The position numbers were made by a program, and so were the translations under genes. From Psychrobacter sanguinis (lineage in GTDB: Bacteria; Pseudomonadota; Gammaproteobacteria; Pseudomonadales; Moraxellaceae), in NCBI RefSeq assembly GCF_020736705.1, contig NZ_CP085990.1, positions 1,550,001 through 1,614,000 of the forward strand: DNA of 64,000 nucleotides, in the 5' to 3' direction. Within the stretch, counting starts at the first letter, position 1. Each line of letters starts with the position of its first letter. Positions 38,567 to 47,127 of the stretch are shown here, one piece after another. The notes under the pieces are model-generated. The model had not been told where the DNA came from. It made no database searches and was given only the letters and a program-made list of their open reading frames with translations.

Positions 38567-41143
38567 TTAACTGCGTAGCGCTTTAGTAGATTTAGTGGTA
38601 TCCACAGCTACTTTAGAAGGTTTTAGCGGTGTTGGCATTTCAACCAAGGCCACTTGTAACACCTCATCAATGTTAGACACCGGTTGAATGGTCAACCCTT
38701 GTTTTACATTGTCTGGAATCTCTGCCAGATCACGCTCGTTGGAGGCCGGAATCAACACATGTTTGATTCCACCACGATGAGCGGCCAGCAATTTCTCTTT
38801 TAGGCCACCAATACGAAGTACTTTACCACGCAGGGTTACCTCACCGGTCATAGCAATGTCTGGACGAATAGCAATGCCAGTCATGGCAGACACTAGAGCC
38901 GTGGTCAGGGCAATACCTGCTGAAGGACCATCTTTCGGTGTCGCTCCTTCTGGCATATGAACGTGAACATCTTTTGCTTTGACAGTCTCGTAGTCAATAC
39001 CCAGCATTTCGCCACGGGCACGTACCACACTCATCGCCGCTCGGATGGATTCTTTCATCACATCGCCCAATGACCCGGTGTAAACAAGCTCACCTTTACC
39101 TGGCATGGTAATCGCTTCAATGGTCAACAACTCACCACCGACACTGGTCCAAGCAAGACCGGTAACGCGGCCCACTTCAGGCTCTTCTTCAGCCAAGCCA
39201 AAGTCATACTGATGAACGCCTAGATAGTCGCTGATATTATCTGCATCTACCACCACGGTCTCAACCTTGGTTTTCTTAGAAGGCTTAACCCCATATTTAT
39301 CAATGGATTCGCGAACCACTTTACGGCAAATCTTATTGACCTCACGCTCAAGGTTACGCACCCCTGCTTCACGAGTATAGCGCTGAACAATACTATGCAA
39401 AGCTTCTGGTACGATTTCGATTTCGTCGTTTTTTAGGCCATTTTGTTTAATGGCTTTAGGAACCAAGTACTTCTCAGCGATGTTGATTTTTTCATCTTCG
39501 GTATACCCTGGCAGACGAATGACTTCCATACGGTCCAGTAGCGCCGGTGGAATATCCATACTGTTGGCAGTACAGATAAACATCACTTGCGATAAATCTA
39601 AGTCCAGATCTAAGTAATGATCATTGAATTTATCGTTTTGTGAAGGGTCCAATACTTCAAGCAAGGCTGAAGCAGGATCGCCACGGAAGTCTTGTGCCAT
39701 CTTGTCGATTTCATCCAACAAGAATAGCGGGTTTTTCACCTCAACTTTGGCCAATGACTGCACAATCTTACCTGGCATCGCCCCGATATAGGTACGACGA
39801 TGGCCTCGAATTTCAGCTTCATCACGTACGCCGCCTAACGCCATACGTACAAACTTACGACCGGTGGCACGAGCGATAGACTCACCCAATGAGGTTTTAC
39901 CCACACCTGGAGGACCGACTAGACATAAGATAGGGCCACGTAGCTTTTTGACACGTGACTGCACCGCTAAATACTCTAAGATGCGGTCTTTAACATCTTT
40001 TAAGCCGTAATGGTCAGCATCAAGTACTTCTTCGGCTTTGTCTAATTTAATAGATACCTTAGTGGTTTTGTTCCAAGGCGTATCTAAAATCCATTCCACA
40101 TAGTTACGTACCACTGAAGATTCGCTTGACGCTGGTGGCATCATTTTCAGCTTTTTAAACTCTTGCTCAGCTTTTTTGCGTACATCTTCTGGTAAGTCCG
40201 CTTCTTTTAAACGGGCTTCTAATTCTTCAATGTCATCATCGGCATCAAAAGAGCCATCACTGATTTCTGAAAGCTCATTTTTAATGGCTTTCATTTTTTC
40301 GTTTAAGAAGTACTCACGCTGGTTGTTTTCCATCTGACGGCGAACTGCTTCTTGGATATCTTGTTCAATAGACTGCTCGGCACTTTGCTTAGCAAGGTAC
40401 TCAGTAAGCGTATTGATGTGCGTCGCAATGTCGTCTTTTTCGAGCAAAAGCTGCTTCGCTTCAAGATCCATAGAAACACGAGTGGCAATGAAATATACCA
40501 ATTCTAATAAGTCATCGATACGTTCAGCGACTCGAATTAATTCACGACTATTACGCAAGCGCGCTTCAGCATAGTTAGCAAACAAGCTGCGTAGTGCCTC
40601 AATGGTGTTTTTTTGTTGCGATTCGCCCATAGGTAAGCTGATTTCACTCGGCGTGAACTCACCATGCAACATATCACCCGCATCAGTTACTTTGTCTAAT
40701 TTGGCACGGTACTGACCTTCTATGAGCACCTTGATGCAGTTCTCATCGCTGTCATGTGGCATGGTGCTGACAATCCTACACACCGTACCATACTCATAAA
40801 GATTGTCTAACTGGATATCTTCGCTGAGCGAATCTTTTTGAGCCACAACCAATACCAATTCATCGAAGTTCTCTTGGGCCTCTTGAATGGCTTTAACCGA
40901 AGGTTCACGGCCCACAAACAAAGCGATTTGCATGTGAGGATAGACTACAACATCGCGCAAGGCGAGTAGCGGTAGAGAATGCGACCCGTCATCTGAACTC
41001 AGTGCCACATCCGTTGGCTCAAAATCTGTAGTTATGTCAGAGTCATCAGCAACATCATTTTCAGTAGACTCAGCATCATATTCAATGCTGTCATCGATCA
41101 GCTGCTCGAAATCACTGTCATAATCTTTATCGGATTTACTCAT
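38567..41143 (-). CDS. lon: ATP-dependent protease Lon
   Basis: This 858-residue cytoplasmic protease degrades damaged and regulatory proteins. The N-terminal substrate domain is preceded by about 55 acidic residues not found in E. coli Lon. Walker A is GPPGVGKTSLGES near residue 407. The protease Ser lies in KDGPSAGIALTTAL near residue 740, with the catalytic Lys downstream in GLKEKLLAAHRGG. AAGGA precedes the ATG. A sigma-32-like promoter lies at 41207-41235. Length is greater than the usual 780-800 mainly because of the acidic N-terminus and a short C-terminal tail. Confidence 0.97.
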   Translation of the reverse strand: MSKSDKDYDSDFEQLIDDSIEYDAESTENDVADDSDITTDFEPTDVALSSDDGSHSLPLLALRDVVVYPHMQIALFVGREPSVKAIQEAQENFDELVLVVAQKDSLSEDIQLDNLYEYGTVCRIVSTMPHDSDENCIKVLIEGQYRAKLDKVTDAGDMLHGEFTPSEISLPMGESQQKNTIEALRSLFANYAEARLRNSRELIRVAERIDDLLELVYFIATRVSMDLEAKQLLLEKDDIATHINTLTEYLAKQSAEQSIEQDIQEAVRRQMENNQREYFLNEKMKAIKNELSEISDGSFDADDDIEELEARLKEADLPEDVRKKAEQEFKKLKMMPPASSESSVVRNYVEWILDTPWNKTTKVSIKLDKAEEVLDADHYGLKDVKDRILEYLAVQSRVKKLRGPILCLVGPPGVGKTSLGESIARATGRKFVRMALGGVRDEAEIRGHRRTYIGAMPGKIVQSLAKVEVKNPLFLLDEIDKMAQDFRGDPASALLEVLDPSQNDKFNDHYLDLDLDLSQVMFICTANSMDIPPALLDRMEVIRLPGYTEDEKINIAEKYLVPKAIKQNGLKNDEIEIVPEALHSIVQRYTREAGVRNLEREVNKICRKVVRESIDKYGVKPSKKTKVETVVVDADNISDYLGVHQYDFGLAEEEPEVGRVTGLAWTSVGGELLTIEAITMPGKGELVYTGSLGDVMKESIRAAMSVVRARGEMLGIDYETVKAKDVHVHMPEGATPKDGPSAGIALTTALVSAMTGIAIRPDIAMTGEVTLRGKVLRIGGLKEKLLAAHRGGIKHVLIPASNERDLAEIPDNVKQGLTIQPVSNIDEVLQVALVEMPTPLKPSKVAVDTTKSTKALRS

Positions 41144-41482
41144 ATTTTTTCCTTATCGTGTGACACAAACCTTCTTATTTAGAAGTTTTTTATGCTATGA
41201 CTTACTAAATGGTGATGACCGATGATAATTGCAAGTTTAATTTGTCAGCATAATTCTTCAGCAATGACCTAACAAACAAAAATCGGTTAGAATAGAGAGT
41301 TTGTAACGCTACCTTTACCGGTTAGTTAACTTAAAAGCCATCTCGTTTTGATACTCACCCATGTCAATAGTCACTGATGATTAATGATATAGGTGCTATT
41401 GACTCAAAAACCAACTTTTATAGAAGATAGATTTACGCTTAAGCCACTGGCGTAGGCTACAGGTCTATACAAGGAACAAATT
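41144..41482. other. Divergent intergenic region between lon and the antiporter gene
   Basis: It holds the candidate heat-shock promoter of lon and must hold the antiporter promoter. No gene is seen. Confidence 0.5.
41207..41235 (-). promoter_or_regulatory. Sigma-32-like promoter of lon
   Basis: On the reverse strand CTTGCAA is followed after 14 bases by CACCATTT, against the heat-shock consensus CTTGAAA-N11-16-CCCCATnT. The predicted start lies about 55 bp before the lon ATG. lon is a known sigma-32 target in E. coli. Confidence 0.6.
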
Positions 41483-42859
41483 ATGATTAATGCGGTACTG
41501 TTGGCCGTGATAGTGATGTTAGGACTATCATTGGCCCGAGTCCATGTTGTGCTCAGCTTATTAATAGGCGCAATGGTAGGGGGATTAGTAGGTGGCTTAG
41601 GGGTCGATGCCACATTGGCAGCTTTTCAGGAAGGCATTAAAAATGGGGCACAAATTGCCCTGTCGTATGCTTTGCTAGGTGCCTTTGCGGTGGCCATTGC
41701 ACATTCAGGATTGCCGCAATCTTTGTCCAATACAGTGATTAATCGTATCAACAGTGAGCAAGGTGCAGGTTCCGGATCTATCAAATGGGCACTGTTTTTT
41801 GGCTTGGTACTGATGAGTATTTTCAGTCAAAACTTAATTCCCATTCACATTGCTTTTATTCCCTTGATTATCCCGCCATTATTAATGGTGTTTAATCGTC
41901 TTAAGGTTGACAGACGTTTGCTGGCTTGTTTGATGACCTTTGGCTTAGTGACGACCTACATGTTTGTGCCTTATGGATTTGGTGAGATTTACCTTAAACA
42001 GATTATGTTGAAGAACGTCGGTGAAGCCGGTTTGAATGTCGAAAATATCTCAGTAATGAAGGCCATGTCTATTCCTGCACTGGGGATGCTAGTGGGTTTA
42101 TTAACCGCAATTTTTATCAGTTATCGTAAGCCTCGGCACTATAATTTGTCTGATTCACTGTCTGATGAAGGCAGCAGCTATACTGCGCCACAAGGCCAGG
42201 GAGATGCCTTGACTCAAGCAGCAACGACAGCGAATGCGCCCAGTAAAGGCAAAACGTTAGTTGCCTTACTGGCGATTGTCACCGCTTTTGTGGTTCAACT
42301 TTATACCGATTCATTACTGCTAGGTTCGCTATTTGGCTTTGGGGTATTTATGGCCACAGGCGTAGTTAAGTGGAATGAAGCCGATAGCGTATTTAATGAA
42401 GGCATTAAGTTAATGGCGATGATTGGCTTTATTATGATTACCGCCCAAGGCTTCGCCGAAGTGATGAAGGCGACTGATCAGATTGCACCGTTAATTGATG
42501 GGGCAACCAATCTATTCGCAGGTAATAAAGGAATAGCGGCTTTTGTGATGTTAGCGATTGGTCTAATCGTGACTATGGGTATTGGCTCATCTTTCTCAAC
42601 CATTCCTATTATTGCGGCGATTTATGTGCCCTTATGTATGTCAATGGGCTTCTCACCGCTGGCTACTGTGGCCATTATTGGTACGGCTGGAGCGTTAGGC
42701 GATGCTGGTTCGCCTGCTTCTGATTCAACGTTAGGTCCAACGTCTGGTCTTAATGTGGACGGTCAGCACGATCATATTAAAGACAGTGTGATTCCAACCT
42801 TCTTACACTACAATATTCCGCTGTTAGTCTTTGGTTGGATAGCAGCGATGGTGCTGTAA
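41483..42859 (+). CDS. Na+/H+ antiporter family protein
   Basis: This 458-residue inner-membrane protein has about 11 hydrophobic segments. It begins with INAVLLAVIVMLGLSLARVHV, as in the family that pairs a short N-terminal domain (Na_H_antiport_2) with an NhaC-like core. GDAGSPASDSTLGPTSGLN near residue 410 is a typical NhaC-family motif. A polar loop near residues 220-250 is cytoplasmic or periplasmic filler. Ion specificity is not proven by sequence. AAGGA precedes ATG 41483, and a terminator follows. Confidence 0.85.
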   Translation: MINAVLLAVIVMLGLSLARVHVVLSLLIGAMVGGLVGGLGVDATLAAFQEGIKNGAQIALSYALLGAFAVAIAHSGLPQSLSNTVINRINSEQGAGSGSIKWALFFGLVLMSIFSQNLIPIHIAFIPLIIPPLLMVFNRLKVDRRLLACLMTFGLVTTYMFVPYGFGEIYLKQIMLKNVGEAGLNVENISVMKAMSIPALGMLVGLLTAIFISYRKPRHYNLSDSLSDEGSSYTAPQGQGDALTQAATTANAPSKGKTLVALLAIVTAFVVQLYTDSLLLGSLFGFGVFMATGVVKWNEADSVFNEGIKLMAMIGFIMITAQGFAEVMKATDQIAPLIDGATNLFAGNKGIAAFVMLAIGLIVTMGIGSSFSTIPIIAAIYVPLCMSMGFSPLATVAIIGTAGALGDAGSPASDSTLGPTSGLNVDGQHDHIKDSVIPTFLHYNIPLLVFGWIAAMVL

Positions 42860-42886
42860 TCCAAGCTTTACAGTTAAGACTTAACC

Positions 42887-42920
42887 AAAAAGCGAGACAG
42901 TTTATCTGCCTCGCTTTTTT
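42887..42920 (+). terminator. Rho-independent terminator after the antiporter gene
   Basis: AAAAAGCGAG plus CAG pairs with CTG plus CTCGCTTTTT around a 5-nt loop with one mismatch, followed by T. The symmetric A and T flanks may also serve the reverse-strand gene ending at 42972. Confidence 0.85.
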
Positions 42921-42971
42921 GTTTCTAAAAGCTCTGAAAGTAGCTTCAATCGGAGTCTGGTTGTTTAAGCT

Positions 42972-43265
42972 CTATTTTTCGAACTTATCAATCTCACCGG
43001 TCAAATAACCCAAAAAATCATCGCCATTATTCATCAAGGCTTTGAGCTTATCAGGATTAACCAAACGCGCCAGCTCCTCCTCAGTAAATAACTGCTCTTC
43101 AGGTGACAGCTGACGTTGAATGGCAACCTTTGAAGTTGCTTCCAGTGTTTGCAAATGCCGATCAACATTATCGGCACTTGAGCTTTCCGAACTATTAACG
43201 GTGTTTTTAGACTCGACAGAGTCTATATTGGTATTGCTGTCGTCTGATTGATGCGGTTTACTCAT
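42972..43265 (-). CDS. Small hypothetical protein cotranslated with fau
   Basis: This 97-residue protein has a Ser/Asn/Asp-rich first half and a more structured second half (QLSPEEQLFTEEELARLVNPDKLKALMNNGDDFLGYLTGEI, in parts: LFTEEELARLVNPDKLKAL). ATG 43265 overlaps the fau stop (ATGA) and has AGGTGG five bases upstream, which implies translational coupling. It has no signal or membrane segment. I do not recognise a family; it is likely real because of the coupling and the charged amphipathic C-terminus. Confidence 0.65.
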   Translation of the reverse strand: MSKPHQSDDSNTNIDSVESKNTVNSSESSSADNVDRHLQTLEATSKVAIQRQLSPEEQLFTEEELARLVNPDKLKALMNNGDDFLGYLTGEIDKFEK

Positions 43266-43876
43266 GAGAACCACCTTATTTTTTCAGGAGTTATCAGCGC
43301 ATTAAGCGGTACATCCCAAGGCTTAGTTTGCAACTGATCTACCACCTGAAACTCATAACACCAACCAACACGCAACGGGTGCTTGCGATGGTTTTTTGAA
43401 CTGCTGTATTGATAAGATTTGGCCATTGTGGTGTCATAAAACCCACCGCCCATGCCCATCCGATTGCCTTGTTCGTCAGCGGCTACTAACGGACAGATTA
43501 TCAAATCAAGCTCATCGGCCGACAATAGCCGACGGTGTTTGCTTTCTTTCATTCCAAAAGGATGGCGTACGTTAGGAATATTAATCAGCTTAGTATGCTC
43601 AATCGGGGCAAAGCGGATATGCTTATTGTCTTTACCTAAGGTATTAATCACTGGCATATAAGCTTTGTAGCCCATACGCTGGCACCATTTTAATAAGGGC
43701 TGAGTAGGTAGCTCCCCAAAGTCATCCAAATAAATAGCCACTTTAGCCCTTTTGGGCAGGCGAGGGGTGAGCTTGGGTAGATAACGGCTGGCCATTGAGC
43801 CAGAAATTCGACGTTGCTGTTCAGTTAGCGAACGGCGTTGACGATTAATTTCGCGACGAGAAGGATTATTGGTCAT
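43262..43876 (-). CDS. fau: 5-formyltetrahydrofolate cyclo-ligase
   Basis: This 204-residue enzyme converts 5-formyl-THF to 5,10-methenyl-THF with ATP. The ligase signature MGMGGGFYD lies near residue 145, and the N-terminal SRREINRQRRSLTEQQRR is a typical start. ATG 43876 is used; an in-frame TTG at 43903 would add nine residues without a ribosome site. The stop overlaps the start of the small protein that follows. In enterics 6S RNA lies just upstream, but I could not recognise it here. Confidence 0.9.
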   Translation of the reverse strand: MTNNPSRREINRQRRSLTEQQRRISGSMASRYLPKLTPRLPKRAKVAIYLDDFGELPTQPLLKWCQRMGYKAYMPVINTLGKDNKHIRFAPIEHTKLINIPNVRHPFGMKESKHRRLLSADELDLIICPLVAADEQGNRMGMGGGFYDTTMAKSYQYSSSKNHRKHPLRVGWCYEFQVVDQLQTKPWDVPLNALITPEKIRWFS

Positions 43877-43985
43877 AGTTTTGTTTATAATGATTAAGGT
43901 CAAAAATGATTGGGGTCAAAAGTTAGGATAAGTGCTTTGCACCTTACTGAAAAGGCTGTCGAAAAAACAGCCGCTATCAATGCGT

Positions 43986-44013
43986 TTGACATCAAGTCAT
44001 GCTATCATATTTA
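43986..44013 (+). promoter_or_regulatory. Sigma-70-like promoter, candidate for fumC
   Basis: TTGACA at 43986-43991, 16-bp spacer, TATTTA at 44008-44013. It would give a leader of about 100 nt before fumC. Confidence 0.5.
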
Positions 44014-44117
44014 CGCTATATTTCACTCAGGCCTACTGTATCGGTAAGCTGAGTAATCAATGTCATTAATACCATAACAAATTCTTTTAGATTTTATATA
44101 AAAAAACAGGAGACATC

Positions 44118-45506
44118 ATGTCAACTCGTATAGAAAAAGATACCATGGGTAATGTGGAAGTACCTGCTGACGCTTATTGGGGTGCTCAAACTCAGCGTAG
44201 CCGTGAAAACTTTAAGATTGGTGGTGAAGCTCTACCACGTCCAATGATTGAAGCAATGGCATTGGTTAAAAAAGCTGCGGCTATCACCAACGCTAGCTTG
44301 GGCCGTATCGAAGAAAGCCAACGTGACCTAATTATCCAAGCTGCTGACGAAGTAATCAACGGTGGTCTTACTGATCAGTTCCCACTAGTAGTATGGCAGA
44401 CAGGTTCTGGCACTCAGTCAAACATGAACATGAACGAAGTACTTGCCAACCGTGCTAACGAAATCGCAGGTTCTGAGCGTGGTACTTATTCACCAGTTCA
44501 CCCTAATGACCATGTAAACCATGCTCAATCTACTAACGACAGCTTCCCAACCGCTATCCGTGTGGCTGCTGCTCGTCAAATCAATAGCCTATTAATTCCT
44601 GCAGTTAAAGCGCTACGTGACACCTTAGACAAAAAAGCAAAAGAATTCGACAGCATCGTAAAAATTGGTCGTACCCATTTACAAGATGCTACGCCTCTAA
44701 CTTTAGGCCAAGAGTTCAGTGGCTATGTTAGCCAGCTTGACCATGCGCTAGTGCGTATCGATAATGCATTAGAAGGCTTGTATCAGTTGCCTTTAGGTGG
44801 TACTGCAGTAGGTACAGGTCTAAACTCACACCCTGATTATGCAGTAAAAGCGGCTGAACAATTATCAGAATTGACAGGCCTACCTTTTGTTACCTCTCCA
44901 AACAAATTTGAAGCCTTAGCTGCTCGTGATGCTGAAGTATTTGCATCAGGCGCATTAAAAACATTAGCGGCAAGCTTAAACAAAATCGCAAACGACGTAC
45001 GGTGGTTGGCCTCTGGTCCACGTTGTGGTCTTGGCGAGTTAACCATTCCTGAGAATGAGCCAGGCTCTTCAATCATGCCAGGTAAAGTTAACCCAACTCA
45101 GTCAGAAGCGATGACCATGGTTGTGGCTCAAGTCATGGGTAATGATGTCACTATTAGTATGGCGGGCGCTTCTGGTAACTTCGAGCTAAACGTATTTAAA
45201 CCTGTTATCGCTTATAATTTACTACAATCTATCAAGTTATTAGGCGATGCTTGCAACAGCTTCAACGAAAACTGTGCGGTAGGTATTGAGCCTGTGAAAG
45301 AAAAAATCGATAACTTCTTACACAACTCATTAATGCTAGTAACCGCGTTAAACCGTCATGTGGGTTATGAAAACGCAGCGAAAATTGCTAAAACCGCTTA
45401 TAAAGAAAACAAAACTTTGAAACAAGTAGCGGTAGAGCTTGAACTATTAACTGAAGCACAGTTTGATGAGTGGGTAATCCCTGCTGATATGGTTCATCCT
45501 AAATAA
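44118..45506 (+). CDS. fumC: Class II fumarate hydratase
   Basis: This 462-residue TCA-cycle enzyme interconverts fumarate and malate without an iron-sulfur cluster. It begins [20 protein letters not shown] and contains [15 protein letters not shown] near residue 318, the superfamily signature, and [20 protein letters not shown] precedes the ATG. Codon use is that of a highly expressed gene. A strong terminator follows. Confidence 0.97.
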   Translation: MSTRIEKDTMGNVEVPADAYWGAQTQRSRENFKIGGEALPRPMIEAMALVKKAAAITNASLGRIEESQRDLIIQAADEVINGGLTDQFPLVVWQTGSGTQSNMNMNEVLANRANEIAGSERGTYSPVHPNDHVNHAQSTNDSFPTAIRVAAARQINSLLIPAVKALRDTLDKKAKEFDSIVKIGRTHLQDATPLTLGQEFSGYVSQLDHALVRIDNALEGLYQLPLGGTAVGTGLNSHPDYAVKAAEQLSELTGLPFVTSPNKFEALAARDAEVFASGALKTLAASLNKIANDVRWLASGPRCGLGELTIPENEPGSSIMPGKVNPTQSEAMTMVVAQVMGNDVTISMAGASGNFELNVFKPVIAYNLLQSIKLLGDACNSFNENCAVGIEPVKEKIDNFLHNSLMLVTALNRHVGYENAAKIAKTAYKENKTLKQVAVELELLTEAQFDEWVIPADMVHPK

Positions 45507-45594
45507 GCTTTTCTAGACCATAGCTTATATCGCTCAATTGTTTAAGTTATTTAAGTTTTTTAATATTTAACTTATTTAGATTAAGCATTTTGCA

Positions 45595-45632
45595 CGAAAA
45601 GACCTTGCCATTTGTTTGGCAAGGTCTTTTCG
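45595..45632. terminator. Strong terminator after fumC
   Basis: A perfect 16-bp stem (CGAAAAGACCTTGCCA with TGGCAAGGTCTTTTCG) and a 6-nt loop. Confidence 0.88.
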
Positions 45633-45933
45633 ATTTAATACCCGTATGTTTGATTAAGTGCTTATATTTTTCTACTTATACAAGTACGCATACAGCGTTT
45701 TTGGCCAAGGGGACAGAGTGTTTTTAATTGAGCTAGCGAGATTGGTTCAATAAAATTAGCTTAATAAAACTCGAGATAATGCCTATTCTAGATTGAAAGT
45801 TGGCTTATAAATAATAGCCAGATGCTATCGACCTAAGTTATTAATAAAACTAGAGTTTTTGGCTAAATTTATTTGCTAATTAAAAAGACAGCAACAGTGT
45901 ATTGATATTTTAAGGCTAAACCCTTACAATAAA

Positions 45934-45948
45934 TGTTATGTTATAACA
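45934..45948. promoter_or_regulatory. Zur-like palindrome upstream of the ACP homologue
   Basis: TGTTATGTTATAACA agrees at 13 of 15 positions with the core of the gammaproteobacterial Zur box as I remember it (TGTTATAnTATAACA type). It lies about 170 bp before the ACP start. Inference only. Confidence 0.35.
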
Positions 45949-46120
45949 AAATAATCAATTAACATTACTCTGAACTAACAGCAACTCAATAAGTATGGCT
46001 TTATCATATCCACATATTCCAAATGTTTAGGGCAACAAATATTTAAAGACTGGCATTTGGTTATTGGAGGAATATTTGTCCCTCCATTCTATTGTTCTAA
46101 TTCTCAAACAAGGTATTTTT

Positions 46121-46552
46121 ATGAAAAAATTAACCACTCTATTGTCTTCTGCTGCAGTATTATCAGCAGCATTAACTTCAGGTTCAGCGCTGGCATATTC
46201 AGATCAAGTGATGGATGCGGCAACCAGCTATGATTCAGCAACTAAAGTTAGACAAGTAAATTACAGCTGCCAAAGCAACAATAAAATCAGTGTAACTTAT
46301 GGTTTTAACAAGCAAAACCTACCTACTTACGCTCAAGCAAACTTAAGTGGTAAAAACAGATTTTTACCTGTTAATTTAGGCCGCTCGGATGATGTTGATA
46401 CAGTATTTGGTGATGAAGACAACTTCAGCATCATGAGTAATGCTATGCAACTGAATAACTATCATAAATCTAGCATTAATGTTCAAGATGCCAGTAGCAA
46501 AATCCTTTATAAAGGCTGCAATGTAAAATCAGTTAAAAGAATTAAAGGCTAA
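46121..46552 (+). CDS. Adhesin complex protein (ACP)-like lysozyme inhibitor family protein
   Basis: This 143-residue exported protein has a signal peptide (MKKLTTLLSSAAVLSAALTS, cleavage near ALA-YS). The mature part VNYSCQSNNKISVTYGFNKQ, PVNLGRSDDVDTVFG and KILYKGC closely resembles Neisseria ACP in order and content, including the two cysteines that should form a disulfide. Neisserial ACP is a surface adhesin and also inhibits C-type lysozyme, with an MliC-like barrel. ATG 46121 has AAGG at good spacing; TTG 46076 with GGAGG is the alternative. The resemblance is from memory and not a search. Confidence 0.75.
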   Translation: MKKLTTLLSSAAVLSAALTSGSALAYSDQVMDAATSYDSATKVRQVNYSCQSNNKISVTYGFNKQNLPTYAQANLSGKNRFLPVNLGRSDDVDTVFGDEDNFSIMSNAMQLNNYHKSSINVQDASSKILYKGCNVKSVKRIKG

Positions 46553-46610
46553 TTCTATTCAATCTGTTTGAATAAAATTTAGTCGGTTTTTATTTAACTG
46601 TTTTTAATCT

Positions 46611-46647
46611 AAAAAGACCCTGTCATTCAATGGCAGGGTCTTTTTTT
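46611..46647 (+). terminator. Rho-independent terminator after the ACP homologue
   Basis: AAAAAGACCCTG pairs with CAGGGTCTTTTT, extended by CATT/AATG with one mismatch, and a T run follows. Confidence 0.85.
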
Positions 46648-46819
46648 GTAGTCAATTAATCATTCACTCCGCTGATCAATTAATTAGTATCGCGTTTTCA
46701 TCACCTATACCTATATTTATTCTTAATCGTTATTGGCTCAAGAGAAAAAATCTAATTGAAGAGTTCAAATAAGTAGCCTGCAGTAGCACAAATTACAATA
46801 AAACTTATGACTTTCCAAT

Positions 46820-46856
46820 TTGGTGCAAATATTATTTATGAGTAATATTGGTGCAA
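46820..46856. promoter_or_regulatory. Paired TTGGTGCAA repeats, candidate activator sites for amtB
   Basis: TTGGTGCAA occurs at 46820-46828 and 46848-46856 in the same direction, 28 bp apart, and includes the GGTGCA half-site seen in NtrC sites. AATATTA/TAATATT lies between the copies. It sits about 190-220 bp upstream of the -24/-12 element, a normal enhancer distance. Confidence 0.4.
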
Positions 46857-47043
46857 TTTTATAGTTTTATTAAATTTTATTGAGTGTCATTGAAGGAAAA
46901 TAAAAAATAGATTTCTTTAAATAGAGGATATTAAATCCTCTTACTCTATTTAATGCTTAGTTTTGGGGCAAATAAAAATGAGACTTAGTAAAGATTGGGG
47001 AAGAATAAAGGGAAAATAGACGTGATTTACCCCGCACTCTATT

Positions 47044-47060
47044 TGGCATGAAATTTGAAT
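47044..47060 (+). promoter_or_regulatory. Sigma-54-like promoter of amtB
   Basis: TGGCATG-AAAT-TTGAAT fits TGGCACG-N4-TTGCA with the GG and G at the correct 12-bp offset; two mismatches, including A for C in the -12 GC. It lies about 70 bp before the amtB ATG. Confidence 0.45.
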
Positions 47061-47127
47061 ATAATTTTTTAAATACGAATATTGTAGCTACTTTAACACT
47101 TGATAATTTAATGACTGAGAAATAGTG

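Larger units (their letters stand above)
45507..46120. other. Intergenic region between fumC and the ACP homologue
   Basis: It contains the fumC terminator and a Zur-like palindrome at 45934-45948. A GGAGG at 46066-46070 is five bases before an in-frame TTG (46076) of the ACP gene, an alternative start. I see no separate gene. Confidence 0.5.
46553..47127. other. Intergenic region upstream of amtB
   Basis: It contains the ACP terminator, paired TTGGTGCAA repeats (46820-46856), an inner AATATTA/TAATATT inverted repeat and a sigma-54-like promoter (47044-47060). No glnK or other gene is present. Confidence 0.55.

Noticed and set aside
43877..44117. 6S RNA (ssrS) expected upstream of fau
   Set aside because: I could not find the conserved central bubble and flanking stems; the stretch shows a small GGCTGT/ACAGCC hairpin and the fumC promoter only.
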